A stretch of 64,000 nt of DNA from Nostoc sp. NIES-3756 (GCF_001548375.1 NZ_AP017295.1:5603001-5667000); one strand, 5' to 3'. Counted from the first letter of the stretch, positions 30,385 to 39,951 are shown. Notes: generated by a model not told the origin, from the sequence alone. Program-made: numbers and translations.

Positions 30385-31545
30385 ATGAGTGAAGCAGTTA
30401 TTAATGATTCATTATTATCGACATCGACAAATAACTTGCCATTAGTATCAGTAATTATCCCTGCCTATAATGCAGCAAATTTTATTGAAAGAACTTTAAA
30501 TTCTGTTCTTAATCAGACTTATACCAACATCGAAGTCATAGTTGTAGATGATGGCTCTCAAGACGAAACATCTGCGATCGTCCAATCAATTATGCAAAGA
30601 GATCATCGTATTCAATTATTACATCAAACTAATGCTGGAGTTGCTGCGGCTCGAAACTTAGCAATCAAACGGGCAAAAGGAGAATTTATTGCCCCAATTG
30701 ATGCTGATGATATTTGGTATCCGCAAAATTTAGCAAAGCAAGTGCAACGTTTTCAAGAATCAGATTCATCTGTAGGATTAGTTTACTCTTGGTCAGTTGT
30801 TATTGATGGTGAAGATAATCCTAGCGGTGATTTTCATATTTCTGAGTATGAAGGTGACGTTTATATTGCCCTGCTATATAAAAATTTTCTAGGAAATGCT
30901 AGTTCTACCTTAGTTCGCCGTAGTTGTTTTGATAGAGTAGGCTTGTATGACTGCGAATTTAAAGCCAAAGGTTGTCAAGGTTGTGAAGATTGGGATCTTT
31001 ATTTACGAATTGCTGAACAATATCAAGTAAGAGTAGTCAGAGAATTTCTTGTTGGCTACCGCCAGACTACGAGTAGTATGTCTCATAATTATAGTTCGAT
31101 GGTAAATTCCCAGCAATCTGTATTAGCCTTAATTCATAAAAAACATCCAGAAATTCCTAATTTTCTTTATCGATGGTCATGTAGTCTTTTTTATATCTAT
31201 ATAGCACGTAAAGCTAGTGTTTCTGGCAAGTATTTAGAAACTCTACTTTGCTTGTATAACGCATTAAAATTAGATTTTTCCATGACATTACTTAGACATG
31301 ATTTATATGTACAACTTATTAAAATGGTTATCACTCCATTTCTTAAAATAATTAAGTTTTTATCTTTTAATAATTCTGAAACTCTAATCATCAATAAAGA
31401 TAATTACTCTCAAAAATTTAAAATGGAGAATAGGAAAAAAATAATAAAATTAAAGAAATTTTTACCTGCAAAAATATATGAGAATTGGCGGATTCATTGG
31501 TTATCTAAAAGGATAGCGATGCAAAAATATAAAGTGACTGGGTAA
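30385..31545 (+). CDS. GT2 family glycosyltransferase, paralogue of 20080 gene
   Basis: A 386-residue enzyme with LPLVSVIIPAYNAANFIERTL, VVDDGSQDET, IDADDIWYPQ and GCEDWDLYLRIAEQ. It matches the first transferase of the cluster through the catalytic domain, including the LVGYRQ segment, and diverges in the basic C-terminus. The two copies at opposite ends point to an ancient duplication of the cluster border or two similar transfer steps. It is the last gene of the tightly spaced run. Confidence 0.9.
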   Translation: MSEAVINDSLLSTSTNNLPLVSVIIPAYNAANFIERTLNSVLNQTYTNIEVIVVDDGSQDETSAIVQSIMQRDHRIQLLHQTNAGVAAARNLAIKRAKGEFIAPIDADDIWYPQNLAKQVQRFQESDSSVGLVYSWSVVIDGEDNPSGDFHISEYEGDVYIALLYKNFLGNASSTLVRRSCFDRVGLYDCEFKAKGCQGCEDWDLYLRIAEQYQVRVVREFLVGYRQTTSSMSHNYSSMVNSQQSVLALIHKKHPEIPNFLYRWSCSLFYIYIARKASVSGKYLETLLCLYNALKLDFSMTLLRHDLYVQLIKMVITPFLKIIKFLSFNNSETLIINKDNYSQKFKMENRKKIIKLKKFLPAKIYENWRIHWLSKRIAMQKYKVTG

Positions 31546-31697
31546 TACTGTAGTAGATGGCGATCGCCTGGATTTTATACTAATAAGCTAATTCTAGTTG
31601 TCTAATTCGATTTTGAAATAACTGAACTATTTATCAGCTAGATAATGCCCACCTGAGCGGATTTGAAAACTCAGCTAGGAATCATATAGTTAGAAGT

Positions 31698-32576
31698 ATG
31701 TTGATCAATAACCAAGTGATGACTACATCTACCTCTATCCCAGGCTCATCCCTAACAAAACGTGATCCCCAGGTGATTGAATCATTAATGCCGATTTGGG
31801 AATGGTTTTATCGTTACTACTTTCGAGTTCAAACTGATGGATGGCATCATATCCCAACAGAGGGTAAAGTGCTGCTGGTTGGTTCTCATAATGGTGGTAT
31901 GGCTTCCCCTGACATGGTAATGATGATGTATGATTGGTTTTCTAGATTTGGCACTCAGCGTTTGGTATATGGACTTATGCACTCCTACGCTTGGAAGGTG
32001 AGTCCACAAATAGCCAACTTAGCACAGAAAGTTGGAGCCATTACTGCCCATCCAAAAGTAGCAAGTGCTGCATTTGATCTGGGTGCTAGCGTTCTTGTTT
32101 ACCCTGGCGGACAATATGATATGTTTCGTCCCCACAGCCAACGCTATAAAATTAATTTTGCAGGTCATCGTGGCTTTATCAAGCTGGCATTAAAAAAAGA
32201 AGTTCCCATCGTTCCCGTCATATCAGTGGGCGCTCATGATACGTTGATTGTTTTAGGTGATTGCTACGATTTAGTCAAACAATTGCATCAATGGGGCTTA
32301 CCCTGGTTATATCGAGTAGACCCAGGAGTTTTTCCCATATATTTAGGTTTACCTTGGGGTGTGTCTATTGGGCCTCTACCAAATATTCCCTTACCTGTGC
32401 AAATCCACACTCGTGTGTGTCGTCCAATCATTTTTGAACATTATGGCAAAGATGCAGCTAGAAATCATCACTATGTGGATGAGTGCTATCATTTAGTTCA
32501 CAGCCAAATGCAACAAGAATTAGACAATTTAGCTCAAACAGCAACAAGCCGAACAAATATACCCAGAGTTTCATAG
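31698..32576 (+). CDS. lysophospholipid/diacylglycerol acyltransferase-like protein
   Basis: A 292-residue protein of the PlsC/DGAT-like acyltransferase superfamily. GKVLLVGSHNGGMASPDMV is the catalytic His region, and YPGGQYDMFRPHSQRYK with GFIKLALKKEVPIVPV is the substrate block typical of the family. It transfers acyl groups to a glycerolipid or other lipid alcohol; the acceptor is not readable. It sits 150 bp after the glycan operon and ends a few bases into the convergent reductase gene. Confidence 0.8.
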   Translation: MLINNQVMTTSTSIPGSSLTKRDPQVIESLMPIWEWFYRYYFRVQTDGWHHIPTEGKVLLVGSHNGGMASPDMVMMMYDWFSRFGTQRLVYGLMHSYAWKVSPQIANLAQKVGAITAHPKVASAAFDLGASVLVYPGGQYDMFRPHSQRYKINFAGHRGFIKLALKKEVPIVPVISVGAHDTLIVLGDCYDLVKQLHQWGLPWLYRVDPGVFPIYLGLPWGVSIGPLPNIPLPVQIHTRVCRPIIFEHYGKDAARNHHYVDECYHLVHSQMQQELDNLAQTATSRTNIPRVS

Positions 32577-33425
32577 CCAAAACTCTGCGTAATCCTCAAC
32601 ATACTGTCGTATTGTCATCGGTGAACGATTAAGCAGTTGTTCTGTATCCGATGTGATTGTACCTGCTAATCCTAATCGAGCAGTTGTGTAGATTGCTATC
32701 ATCACTAAAATAAAATCCATAGGCAAACCCGATGAGCGCGTTTGCTGTACAAACTTTAGTAAAGAGGGATTGTAGTGTATCTGTTTACCTAAAACTGATG
32801 TCAAGATATTGGCGACTTCGTAATAAGTTAAAGCTTCTTTACCTGTAAGCGCATAGGCGCGTGACTGATGTCCATCTTCAATCAAAGTCCGGACTGCAAC
32901 CGCCGCAATATCTCGCACATCTATAAAACTTGTTTTACCGTTACCTGCCGGCATCAGCAATTCACCACGAGTTTTGATATCTTCGCAGTGAGTGGTGTTG
33001 AGATTTTGCATGAAGAAACTGCACCGCAAAAAAGTTGCAGGTACACCTAATTGCTCAATATAGCGTTCAATTTTTGAGTGCGGTACAAACGAGTTGCGTT
33101 CAGCACCTAATAAGGAAAGAAATACGATATGCTCAATTCCTGCAAGTTTTGCGGCATTTAATGCTGGGGCAATTTGTTGGCGAACATTAGCAAGTGCAGG
33201 TGGACGTACTAGAAACAGTTTATTGACTTCTTTAAAAGCTTCTGTAAAGGTGTCGGGATTGGTAAAGTCAAACGGGATACACTCAACATCGCTACCTAAT
33301 ATCTGTTTATCGCTTGGGGGATTTCTCACTGCTGCATAGACATGACAATTTTGCAATAGCAGCAAGCGAACAACTTCCTGACCAACATTTCCTGTTGCAC
33401 CTGTCACTAAAATTTTCTGCATCAT
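32571..33425 (-). CDS. NmrA-like NAD(P)-binding SDR protein
   Basis: An atypical short-chain reductase fold. KILVTGATGNVGQEVVRLL is the NAD(P) motif (TGATGNVG). The middle has HIVFLSLLGAERNSFVPHSKIERYIE, and FLRCSFFMQNL is usual in NmrA/azoreductase-like members. AGGAA lies seven bases before the ATG at 33425 (MMQKIL), which is preferred over the TTG at 33431. The substrate is unknown. It converges with the acyltransferase gene, overlapping its stop by 6 bp. Confidence 0.82.
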   Translation of the reverse strand: MMQKILVTGATGNVGQEVVRLLLLQNCHVYAAVRNPPSDKQILGSDVECIPFDFTNPDTFTEAFKEVNKLFLVRPPALANVRQQIAPALNAAKLAGIEHIVFLSLLGAERNSFVPHSKIERYIEQLGVPATFLRCSFFMQNLNTTHCEDIKTRGELLMPAGNGKTSFIDVRDIAAVAVRTLIEDGHQSRAYALTGKEALTYYEVANILTSVLGKQIHYNPSLLKFVQQTRSSGLPMDFILVMIAIYTTARLGLAGTITSDTEQLLNRSPMTIRQYVEDYAEFWL

Positions 33426-33574
33426 TAACAATTCCTGTTACAGCTTTGGCTTGTGGCTGTACCAAGCTTGAGAAACTTCTTAAGAGATGCTACGCCCCCA
33501 TGTAGGCGATCGCATCTATATATAGTTAGGTATGTCGTTAATCCTATAGCTAATGAAGCGATCGCTCTATCTAC

Positions 33575-33802
33575 TCATTCTTCACTGATTAAGGTAAACT
33601 CACCTAAAATTAACGAGACTACAACCTCAGAAGCATCCCCATTATCTACTTGAATTAACCAGCGTTGGTTGGCTGGACTATCTGAGTTGGACTCTCTACC
33701 ACGAACTACCCCATATTTTCCAGCTACATAGGAAGGGCTTAAGATCAGGACTCTATCTCCTACTTGAATACGCGCTGAGTTTTCCAAAAACACTCCTGAC
33801 AC
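33575..33802 (-). CDS. small SH3-like conserved cyanobacterial protein
   Basis: A 75-residue protein rich in short beta strands (ARIQVGDRVLILSPSYVAGKYGVVRGRE, WLIQVDNGDASEVVVSLILGEFTLI), resembling a KOW/SH3-like barrel as in small ribosome- or nucleic-acid-associated proteins. No catalytic residues are evident. It lies upstream of psbA in opposite orientation. The function is unknown to me; the regular strand pattern and charged turns favour a real gene. Confidence 0.6.
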   Translation of the reverse strand: MSGVFLENSARIQVGDRVLILSPSYVAGKYGVVRGRESNSDSPANQRWLIQVDNGDASEVVVSLILGEFTLISEE

Positions 33803-33904
33803 TATGGGTTTTGGTGATGTTTAAAGCTCTTTTATACAACGTATAATTTTAACTAAAAATGACCTAGTTAATAATCTTTTCTTAATCTATTTACTATAGA
33901 TACC

Positions 33905-34100
33905 TCTTTGTTGCGGTAACTCCCTCTCCAAAACGCAAATAGTATTGCCTTTCATTCCAGGTATGCAGGCTGAAAAAGGCAATGAGTTTTCCGAAATAGT
34001 TCAACTTGTCTTGTAGTAAATATCAGACTATAAATAAGTTCTATAAATAACAGAGGGATATAACCCCCAAAAGCCCAGTCCTAAGGACTGGGCTTTTGGG
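33905..34100 (+). ncRNA. candidate small RNA upstream of psbA
   Basis: A perfect bidirectional-type terminator hairpin (34066-34100) ends a stretch with no open reading frame. A possible -10 box TACTAT at 33892-33897 lies upstream. The 5' part contains TTGCG...CGCAA enclosing a CU-rich loop (about 33913-33940). These features suggest a transcript of about 190-200 nt ending before the psbA promoter. No -35 box is obvious, so the 5' end is a guess. The rest of 33803-34263 holds only the psbA promoter. Confidence 0.35.
34066..34100. terminator. bidirectional-type terminator hairpin
   Basis: Perfect 16-bp stem CCCAAAAGCCCAGTCC/GGACTGGGCTTTTGGG with the 3-nt loop TAA. The A4/T4 flanks built into the stem allow termination in both directions. 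No protein gene ends immediately before it on the plus strand. Confidence 0.8.
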
Positions 34101-34180
34101 TCATGTTGTTCAAGTAAACCCATGAAGTCAGTTATAAGTTAGTTTTATCAGATAGATAAGTAACCTTTTTGTTAAACTCC

Positions 34181-34209
34181 TTTACAATCCGTTACAAAGA
34201 CTCTAAGAT
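34181..34209 (+). promoter_or_regulatory. psbA promoter (-35/-10)
   Basis: TTTACA (34181-34186), a 17-bp spacer and TAAGAT (34204-34209) form a sigma-70-type promoter. It would place the transcript start near 34216, about 48 nt before the psbA ATG. Position and spacing fit; transcription was not tested. Confidence 0.65.
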
Positions 34210-34224
34210 AATAGACATAAGTAA

Positions 34225-35346
<1,122 letters not shown>

Positions 35347-35370
35347 TCCTGAAGCTTTAGCTGAGTAAAT

Positions 35371-35400
35371 AAAAAGCGCCTCCAATTGGGGGCGCTTTTT
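35371..35400 (+). terminator. psbA terminator
   Basis: Stem AAAAAGCGCCTCC/GGGGGCGCTTTTT with loop AATT, 24 bp after the psbA stop codon. The 3' arm ends in five T followed by ATTTT. Strong intrinsic terminator. Confidence 0.9.
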
Positions 35401-35453
35401 ATTTTGGAATTAATACCAATTTCAAAAATCCTTACAACATAGCTTGCCTATAG

Positions 35454-36203
35454 TTAGCTGCCAAATAATATACCTCTCGGACGAAGTGCAAATTCAAGAG
35501 CAGCATGTTTTGCTAAACTCCATATGGTGGCTTGGTTGGCTGTAATTACGGGAATATTTAATTCAGCCTCTAATTCTGCGATCGCTTCAAATGTTCTCCA
35601 TGCTGTACAAGGTAATACAATAGCCTCTGCATCTTTATGAGATACCTTTTTGATGAAAGCTTTGGCTTCATCTAGTGACTGATGCCAAAGGTAACTCTGT
35701 TTGGCTACTTCCTTTGGGCGCTCATCACCTTTAAAGGCAACTATTTCTAAGGATGCTTCACTCAAAAACGCTTTTAGGGTTTGGTTATTCCATTCTGGAT
35801 AAGGGGTAACTACAGAAATTTTTTTGACTTGGAGATGTAACAAGGCTTCTAATAAAGCTAGAGACGGAATAATAACGGGTACGCCTAATCCTTGAGTTAA
35901 ACGCTGCTGCAACTCTTCAGCGAAAACTCGTCCTCGGTAAAAAGTCGCCGTTGTGAAGCCATAAGCGCCAAAATGTACTCTAGCTTTAGCTAATTTAGCT
36001 ATTTCTTTAACAGCTTCCTCATTAATATCATCCATTGACTCAACACTCTCATAAGTGTGTGAACCTTGAGCTATTACGCGATGGGCATGAATACTGACTT
36101 GGCTAGAAAAAGCTGAGTGAAAATCAGGCTCAAAGGTGGTGTTACCAGCTGGTACTAACAAGCCAAGACGAAACTGCCTATTTAAGTGAGCGTTGAAGTC
36201 CAT
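35454..36203 (-). CDS. maleate isomerase/arylmalonate decarboxylase-like protein
   Basis: A 249-residue member of the Asp/Glu racemase-maleate isomerase superfamily. LGLLVPAGNTTFEPDF opens the first lobe and AIVLPCTAWRTFEAI holds the distal catalytic Cys199. The proximal Cys that two-base isomerases and racemases carry in a GYGC-type segment is replaced: here the segment reads GAYGFTTAT (Phe83). Having only the distal cysteine recalls arylmalonate decarboxylase. The substrate is unknown. It is monocistronic and convergent with psbA. Confidence 0.75.
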   Translation of the reverse strand: MDFNAHLNRQFRLGLLVPAGNTTFEPDFHSAFSSQVSIHAHRVIAQGSHTYESVESMDDINEEAVKEIAKLAKARVHFGAYGFTTATFYRGRVFAEELQQRLTQGLGVPVIIPSLALLEALLHLQVKKISVVTPYPEWNNQTLKAFLSEASLEIVAFKGDERPKEVAKQSYLWHQSLDEAKAFIKKVSHKDAEAIVLPCTAWRTFEAIAELEAELNIPVITANQATIWSLAKHAALEFALRPRGILFGS

Positions 36204-36454
36204 ACCACACCTCTTTTTCTATAGTCTGATACTTTATATTTAGCTCATCTAATAATTAGGTAAACATATTTCCTTAAAGCTGTATAATATTTAAACTACG
36301 GTAAACTGACCGACAAAGTGCAATATATCATCTATCAAGCATGAATACTTGCTACTCACATTGGTAATTTGCAAGTATCAAACACTATTGCTCTAGTTAG
36401 AACTGGGCAATGGTAACTAATCTGTGTCTTAAATAAGTACAAGGAAAGGATTTA

Positions 36455-37126
36455 ATGAGCAACTTACAACTTTACTTCGCTAAAGCATCTACCTTCTCGC
36501 AACGTACCCGTGTAGTTTTACTAGAGAAAGGTATCGATTTTACTCCAGTAGAAATTGATTTACAAAACAAGCCAGAAGGCTATACGCAAATTTCCCGCTA
36601 TGGTAAAGTTCCAGCTATTAAGCATGGCGATGTTGTAATTTACGAATCTGCTATTGTCAATGAGTATCTAGATGAAGTTTTCCCAGAACCAGCGTTATTA
36701 CCTCGTGATCCTGCCAAAAAAGCGATCGCTCGTATCTGGATAGACTACGCTAATACTCGTTTTGTCCCTGCATTTAACAAATTCCTACGCGGTAAAGATA
36801 GCCAAGAACAGGAACAAGGACGAAAAGAGTTTACAGAAGCACTTTTATATATAGAACAGGAAGCCTTTGGTGAAGGTGAATATTTCTTAGGTGATCAGTT
36901 TAGTTTGGTTGATATCAGTTTCTATCCTTGGTTTGAACGCCTACCACTATTAGAACACTTCCGTAAATTTACACTCCCAGCAGAAACACCTCATTTGCAG
37001 ACATGGTGGAATTTAGTACGCGATCGCACTTCAGTTCAAGCAGTAGCCAATCCTGTAGACTTCTATCTAGAAAGATTTGCCAAAATTCTTGGTGAACCTG
37101 TTCCTGTTGGTGCAGCACAAAAATAA
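36455..37126 (+). CDS. glutathione S-transferase family protein
   Basis: A 223-residue protein with a thioredoxin-like N-terminal domain ([31 protein letters not shown], then [26 protein letters not shown] with the conserved cis-Pro and Glu/Ser glutathione-binding pair). An all-helical C-terminal domain follows ([15 protein letters not shown]). The N-terminal Ser in STFSQR is the likely catalytic residue. It may conjugate or reduce electrophiles; the substrate is unknown. It is convergent with the ThiF operon. Confidence 0.88.
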   Translation: MSNLQLYFAKASTFSQRTRVVLLEKGIDFTPVEIDLQNKPEGYTQISRYGKVPAIKHGDVVIYESAIVNEYLDEVFPEPALLPRDPAKKAIARIWIDYANTRFVPAFNKFLRGKDSQEQEQGRKEFTEALLYIEQEAFGEGEYFLGDQFSLVDISFYPWFERLPLLEHFRKFTLPAETPHLQTWWNLVRDRTSVQAVANPVDFYLERFAKILGEPVPVGAAQK

Positions 37127-37169
37127 TACCAATTCAAAAAATCTTTGCAACACATTCATTACCTGTAGA

Positions 37170-37187
37170 GGCGTACAGATGTACGCC
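37170..37187. repeat. palindrome between convergent genes
   Basis: Perfect inverted repeat GGCGTACA-GA-TGTACGCC between the glutathione transferase and ThiF genes. It probably serves as a two-way transcript end, and similar palindromes are dispersed in Nostoc genomes. Confidence 0.55.
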
Positions 37188-37197
37188 CTTACTCAGA

Positions 37198-37830
37198 TTA
37201 AATTAAGACAATAGTTAAATCCTTCAAGGTGATGGTAAAGTTACGCTGTTGTGCTGTAGCAATAAATGAGACGATCGCTTCACAAGTTACAGCAACAGTT
37301 AACATAACTAAGTTACGCGCTAGAGGATAATCACAAACATCATCATTCACATCGGAAGGTACGCGATAAGATTCATTCCAAATTACTTCTGCATAGTCAG
37401 CAGCTAGTCCAGCATGAATACAAGGAACACTAAACTTTTCGGCATAATCTTTTACTGCTTGGCGTGCCACACTATTATCAAAGACATCAATAATTAGCTG
37501 ACTATCCTTGAGGAGTTGGGTTGTATTTGTTGGTGTTAATTCCTTGGTTTTGGCTTCTACTTTCGTACCAATTGCTCGATATAGATTATTCCCCAAAATT
37601 TTCGCTTTGAATGCTCCTACATCAGAACGATAGTAAGGTTGAGTGGAAAGGTTACGTTCCTCAATGCGATCGCGATCAATTATCGTTAGTTTCTCAAAAC
37701 CAGAGCGAGCCAAGTTCTCAGCTATGTTAGCTCCTAATGCTCCAGCCCCACAAATTGTTATAGGATAGTCTTTCAACTTTGCCATTACAGCATGACTGCG
37801 GTAAAGCTGTTCGTGAAAAAAGATAGTCAT
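37198..37830 (-). CDS. ThiF/E1-like adenylyltransferase
   Basis: A compact E1-like fold of about 210 residues. ITICGAGALGANIAENLARSG binds ATP, IIDRDRIEERNL carries the acidic pair, and VFDNSVARQAV follows. The usual NLxRQ motif reads NLSTQ, so the adenylation Arg is missing there. There is no CxxC zinc pair, and the only candidate nucleophile is the Cys in VPCIHAG. The longer frame to 37869 adds 13 residues translated from TTACGAA-type repeats, so the ATG at 37830 is preferred. It lies directly downstream of an unknown partner gene. The target carboxylate is unknown. Confidence 0.78.
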   Translation of the reverse strand: MTIFFHEQLYRSHAVMAKLKDYPITICGAGALGANIAENLARSGFEKLTIIDRDRIEERNLSTQPYYRSDVGAFKAKILGNNLYRAIGTKVEAKTKELTPTNTTQLLKDSQLIIDVFDNSVARQAVKDYAEKFSVPCIHAGLAADYAEVIWNESYRVPSDVNDDVCDYPLARNLVMLTVAVTCEAIVSFIATAQQRNFTITLKDLTIVLI

Positions 37831-37868
37831 AATAATTCGTAATTTGTAATTCGTAATTAATACATTCA

Positions 37869-38699
37869 CTAATCTTGTTGTTCTATTACGCCTACTAAGG
37901 ATTGCAAGTCAAAATCGCGATCGTATCCGCTTAGGCAAATACCGGAACTGATAACAGTCAAATCTGTTTTAGCGATCGCACTACTGTGACGAATACCGTC
38001 AGAAGTTGTCCAATCGACTGTCCAATAATCACCGCGATCTTGGAACTGCTTTAATTCACCACCACCCATCTGCAATGCCTTTCTCAGCCGTTTTTCATCC
38101 TGTTGGGGTTGATTGAATCCCTCTATACGCCCAGTTGCTAATTCATACACTGTGCGGATTTCTGGAGTTATACCTTTAAATTGCAATTCTTCCACCGGAA
38201 TGAGTTGCTTAACCGCAGATTGCAGAGTTTCTACAATAGCCAGATCAGCACGGCGATCAACTTCTTCAAACCAGCAGGATTGCCCATTCCATCTAGCAAT
38301 AATTTGATCAAAAAGGATACCTTCTGTTACTAGATGGATAGCGAGTGGTTTAACTACCTGCATCCGTTGACGTATATCAGCTTCATTGACAGGGTATGCT
38401 AACCAAGTTTGTCCTTGCAATTGATATGCTAATCTCAATCGGAGTTGGGGAAAGTGTTGTAAGTATTCGGCGATTTGGGGTAAGTCTGCTTCTTCCACAA
38501 CCTTTGCTGCTTTCTCATCTACAGGCTGAAAAATACCCCAACCTTCAAATTTACTAGGCTTTGGCGTGAAGGTGTAAATCATTCCAGCCACCCTTGTGCG
38601 AACCCGTCCACCTTTAACGCATGGGGCGATAAATTGGGTTGCACGCAACTGTGCTTCTGCATCAGCAATTTGGTTAATTAGCCTACGGATATTAGTCAT
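37869..38699 (-). CDS. conserved protein of unknown function, partner of ThiF gene
   Basis: About 276 residues from the ATG at 38699 (MTNIRRLINQIADAEAQL). A longer frame to 38819 would overlap the divergent gene. I do not recognise the family. Visible features are an N-terminal helix, a short basic segment (VKGGRVRTRVAGMIYTF), a central beta-rich region with several Trp, and a C-terminal segment (YWTVDWTTSDGIRHSSAI). Its close spacing to the E1-like gene suggests that the two proteins act together. No membrane segment or catalytic motif is evident. Confidence 0.65.
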   Translation of the reverse strand: MTNIRRLINQIADAEAQLRATQFIAPCVKGGRVRTRVAGMIYTFTPKPSKFEGWGIFQPVDEKAAKVVEEADLPQIAEYLQHFPQLRLRLAYQLQGQTWLAYPVNEADIRQRMQVVKPLAIHLVTEGILFDQIIARWNGQSCWFEEVDRRADLAIVETLQSAVKQLIPVEELQFKGITPEIRTVYELATGRIEGFNQPQQDEKRLRKALQMGGGELKQFQDRGDYWTVDWTTSDGIRHSSAIAKTDLTVISSGICLSGYDRDFDLQSLVGVIEQQD

Positions 38700-38794
38700 A
38701 ATTTTGAGCCAAAAGGAGAAGCTTGGAATTGTTGCTGGGAATAATCTGAGAAGAACTCTGTCACAAAACCGCTTTTTAATAATTGGTATTTTCC

Positions 38795-39574
38795 ATGAAA
38801 ATTGTTCGGCGAACACCAAATATCCTAATTTTGCTGCAACTTCCTTGGGTGGACTGGTTTATTAGCGTTCCTTTTTTACTAATTGCTGTAGCTGCTCTGG
38901 TTTCAGAGGCACAAATGAGTCAGTTAATATGCCAAAGAGGAGAGGCTGGGCAAGGAACATGCAAGTTAGCAAGAGTTAACTTCTTGGGAATAACCTCAAC
39001 TAAAACATGGAAAATTCAGGAAATACAAACTATAGAAGTAATTAACAATAGTGAACAAATTCGTCTAGTAACACCAAAGGGTGAAATTACCCTTATGCCT
39101 TTTTACGAAAAAAATGGCAGAGGGAGTAATAGAAAGACTAAGCAATTCGTAGTGAAACAAATACAAGTATTTTTCATGAATGCTCAAAAGCCAGAGCTAA
39201 TTATTACGCAAGATACTAGAGTAATGGGTTATCTTGATAGCGTTTTATTTACATTATTAGGCTTAATTTTGGTAATAGCAGGTTTAAACTCAATAGATAT
39301 CTACAAATTTGATAAAAACTCAGGTTGTTTAACAAATAAACGTGGATTGTTTGGTAAATCAATCATTAAGTGTCAAATTCAAGATATTGTTAGTTTACTT
39401 ATTGATTGCAGTCACACAGATAAGGGAAAAATTTATAGTATTTTTCTTATGAAGCGGTTAGGAAGAAAAATTGTTGTTAATTTTGGAGTATTTGATAATC
39501 AAGGACAAGGCAAACAAACCGCTAAAGAAATTTGCACCTTCTTGAATTTACCTGAGCCAGACACAACACATTGA
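38795..39574 (+). CDS. membrane protein of unknown function
   Basis: About 259 residues from the ATG at 38795 (MKIVRRTPNILILLQLPWVDW); the frame opens at 38783. One hydrophobic stretch lies at about residues 10-38, and a second (VLFTLLGLILVIAGL) lies near 150. They separate two beta-rich soluble parts that resemble membrane-anchored PH-like domains (FLGITSTKTWKIQEIQTIEVI and GLFGKSIIKCQIQDIVSL). This resemblance is weak. It is divergent from the ThiF operon, with 95 bp between starts. Confidence 0.65.
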   Translation: MKIVRRTPNILILLQLPWVDWFISVPFLLIAVAALVSEAQMSQLICQRGEAGQGTCKLARVNFLGITSTKTWKIQEIQTIEVINNSEQIRLVTPKGEITLMPFYEKNGRGSNRKTKQFVVKQIQVFFMNAQKPELIITQDTRVMGYLDSVLFTLLGLILVIAGLNSIDIYKFDKNSGCLTNKRGLFGKSIIKCQIQDIVSLLIDCSHTDKGKIYSIFLMKRLGRKIVVNFGVFDNQGQGKQTAKEICTFLNLPEPDTTH

Positions 39575-39659
39575 GTGAGTTGAATAGAGATAATTATTAT
39601 TCATATTATTGACCACAATAATTTTATTTAGTTGAGCGATCGCCAAAAATATAATTATG

Positions 39660-39869
39660 TTCTGCGTGTAAGTTGATGGAGCATTGCGCGTTCTCAGTTA
39701 CTAGAGGGACTCCACTGGTGAGTCGTTACACACTCTTTAAAAGATGGCTACTTCTAAGCCTACTTTCCAGCTTCTTCGCACTCCCCGTTCACACACGCCC
39801 ACTGTATTGACAGTGTTACCTTTCCTCTCGTACTAGTATGTAGGCTCACACGAGTTAGGACACGCAGAA
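39660..39869 (-). ncRNA. Y-RNA-like element 1: sarcin-ricin loop and GTPase-centre mimic
   Basis: A 210-nt structured element read on the minus strand. The ends pair perfectly over 9 bp (TTCTGCGTG/CACGCAGAA). The shared asymmetric loop (5' TCCTAAC, 3' CAACTTA) follows, then a short inner helix. The interior holds TAGTACGAGAGGAA (39822-39835), the sarcin-ricin loop core of 23S rRNA. It also holds a 57-nt block (39715-39771) that follows the 58-nt GTPase-associated centre almost base for base, including GGCTTAGAAGTAGCCATC and TTTAAAGAGTGTGTAA. The remainder of 23S rRNA is absent, so this is not a rRNA gene. TATATAAATA just upstream may be its -10 region. Confidence 0.72.
39715..39771 (-). ncRNA. 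GTPase-associated-centre-like module
   Basis: Minus strand from GCTGGAAAGTAGG to GACTCACCAG. By comparison with E. coli 23S about 1051-1108, the loop GCTTAGAAG (with the A1067 equivalent), TTTAAAGAGTGTGTAA (with the A1095/A1096 equivalents) and the closing CUGG/CCAG helix are kept. The U1097-G1099 equivalents differ. This is the thiostrepton/L11-binding fold. Confidence 0.78.
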
Positions 39870-39888
39870 TATTTATATACTACTATAA

Positions 39889-39905
39889 ACTACAATACAC
39901 TACAA
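39889..39905 (-). promoter_or_regulatory. ACTACAA direct repeats upstream of element 1
   Basis: ACTACAA at 39889-39895 and again at 39899-39905, one helical turn apart, upstream of minus-strand element 1. The same heptamer is the half-site of the palindrome at the main promoter (44446-44463), suggesting a shared regulator. Confidence 0.4.
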
Positions 39906-39951
39906 GCGTTTTCCAGTTTTCTAACAAAATCATCTCTAAGATACTGCTGAG

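Noticed and set aside
39660..39869. Fragment of a decayed 23S rRNA gene
   Set aside because: Only the sarcin-ricin and GTPase-centre segments match. They are distant in 23S and joined by unrelated sequence, and the element ends are perfectly complementary with the same loop motif as five other elements.
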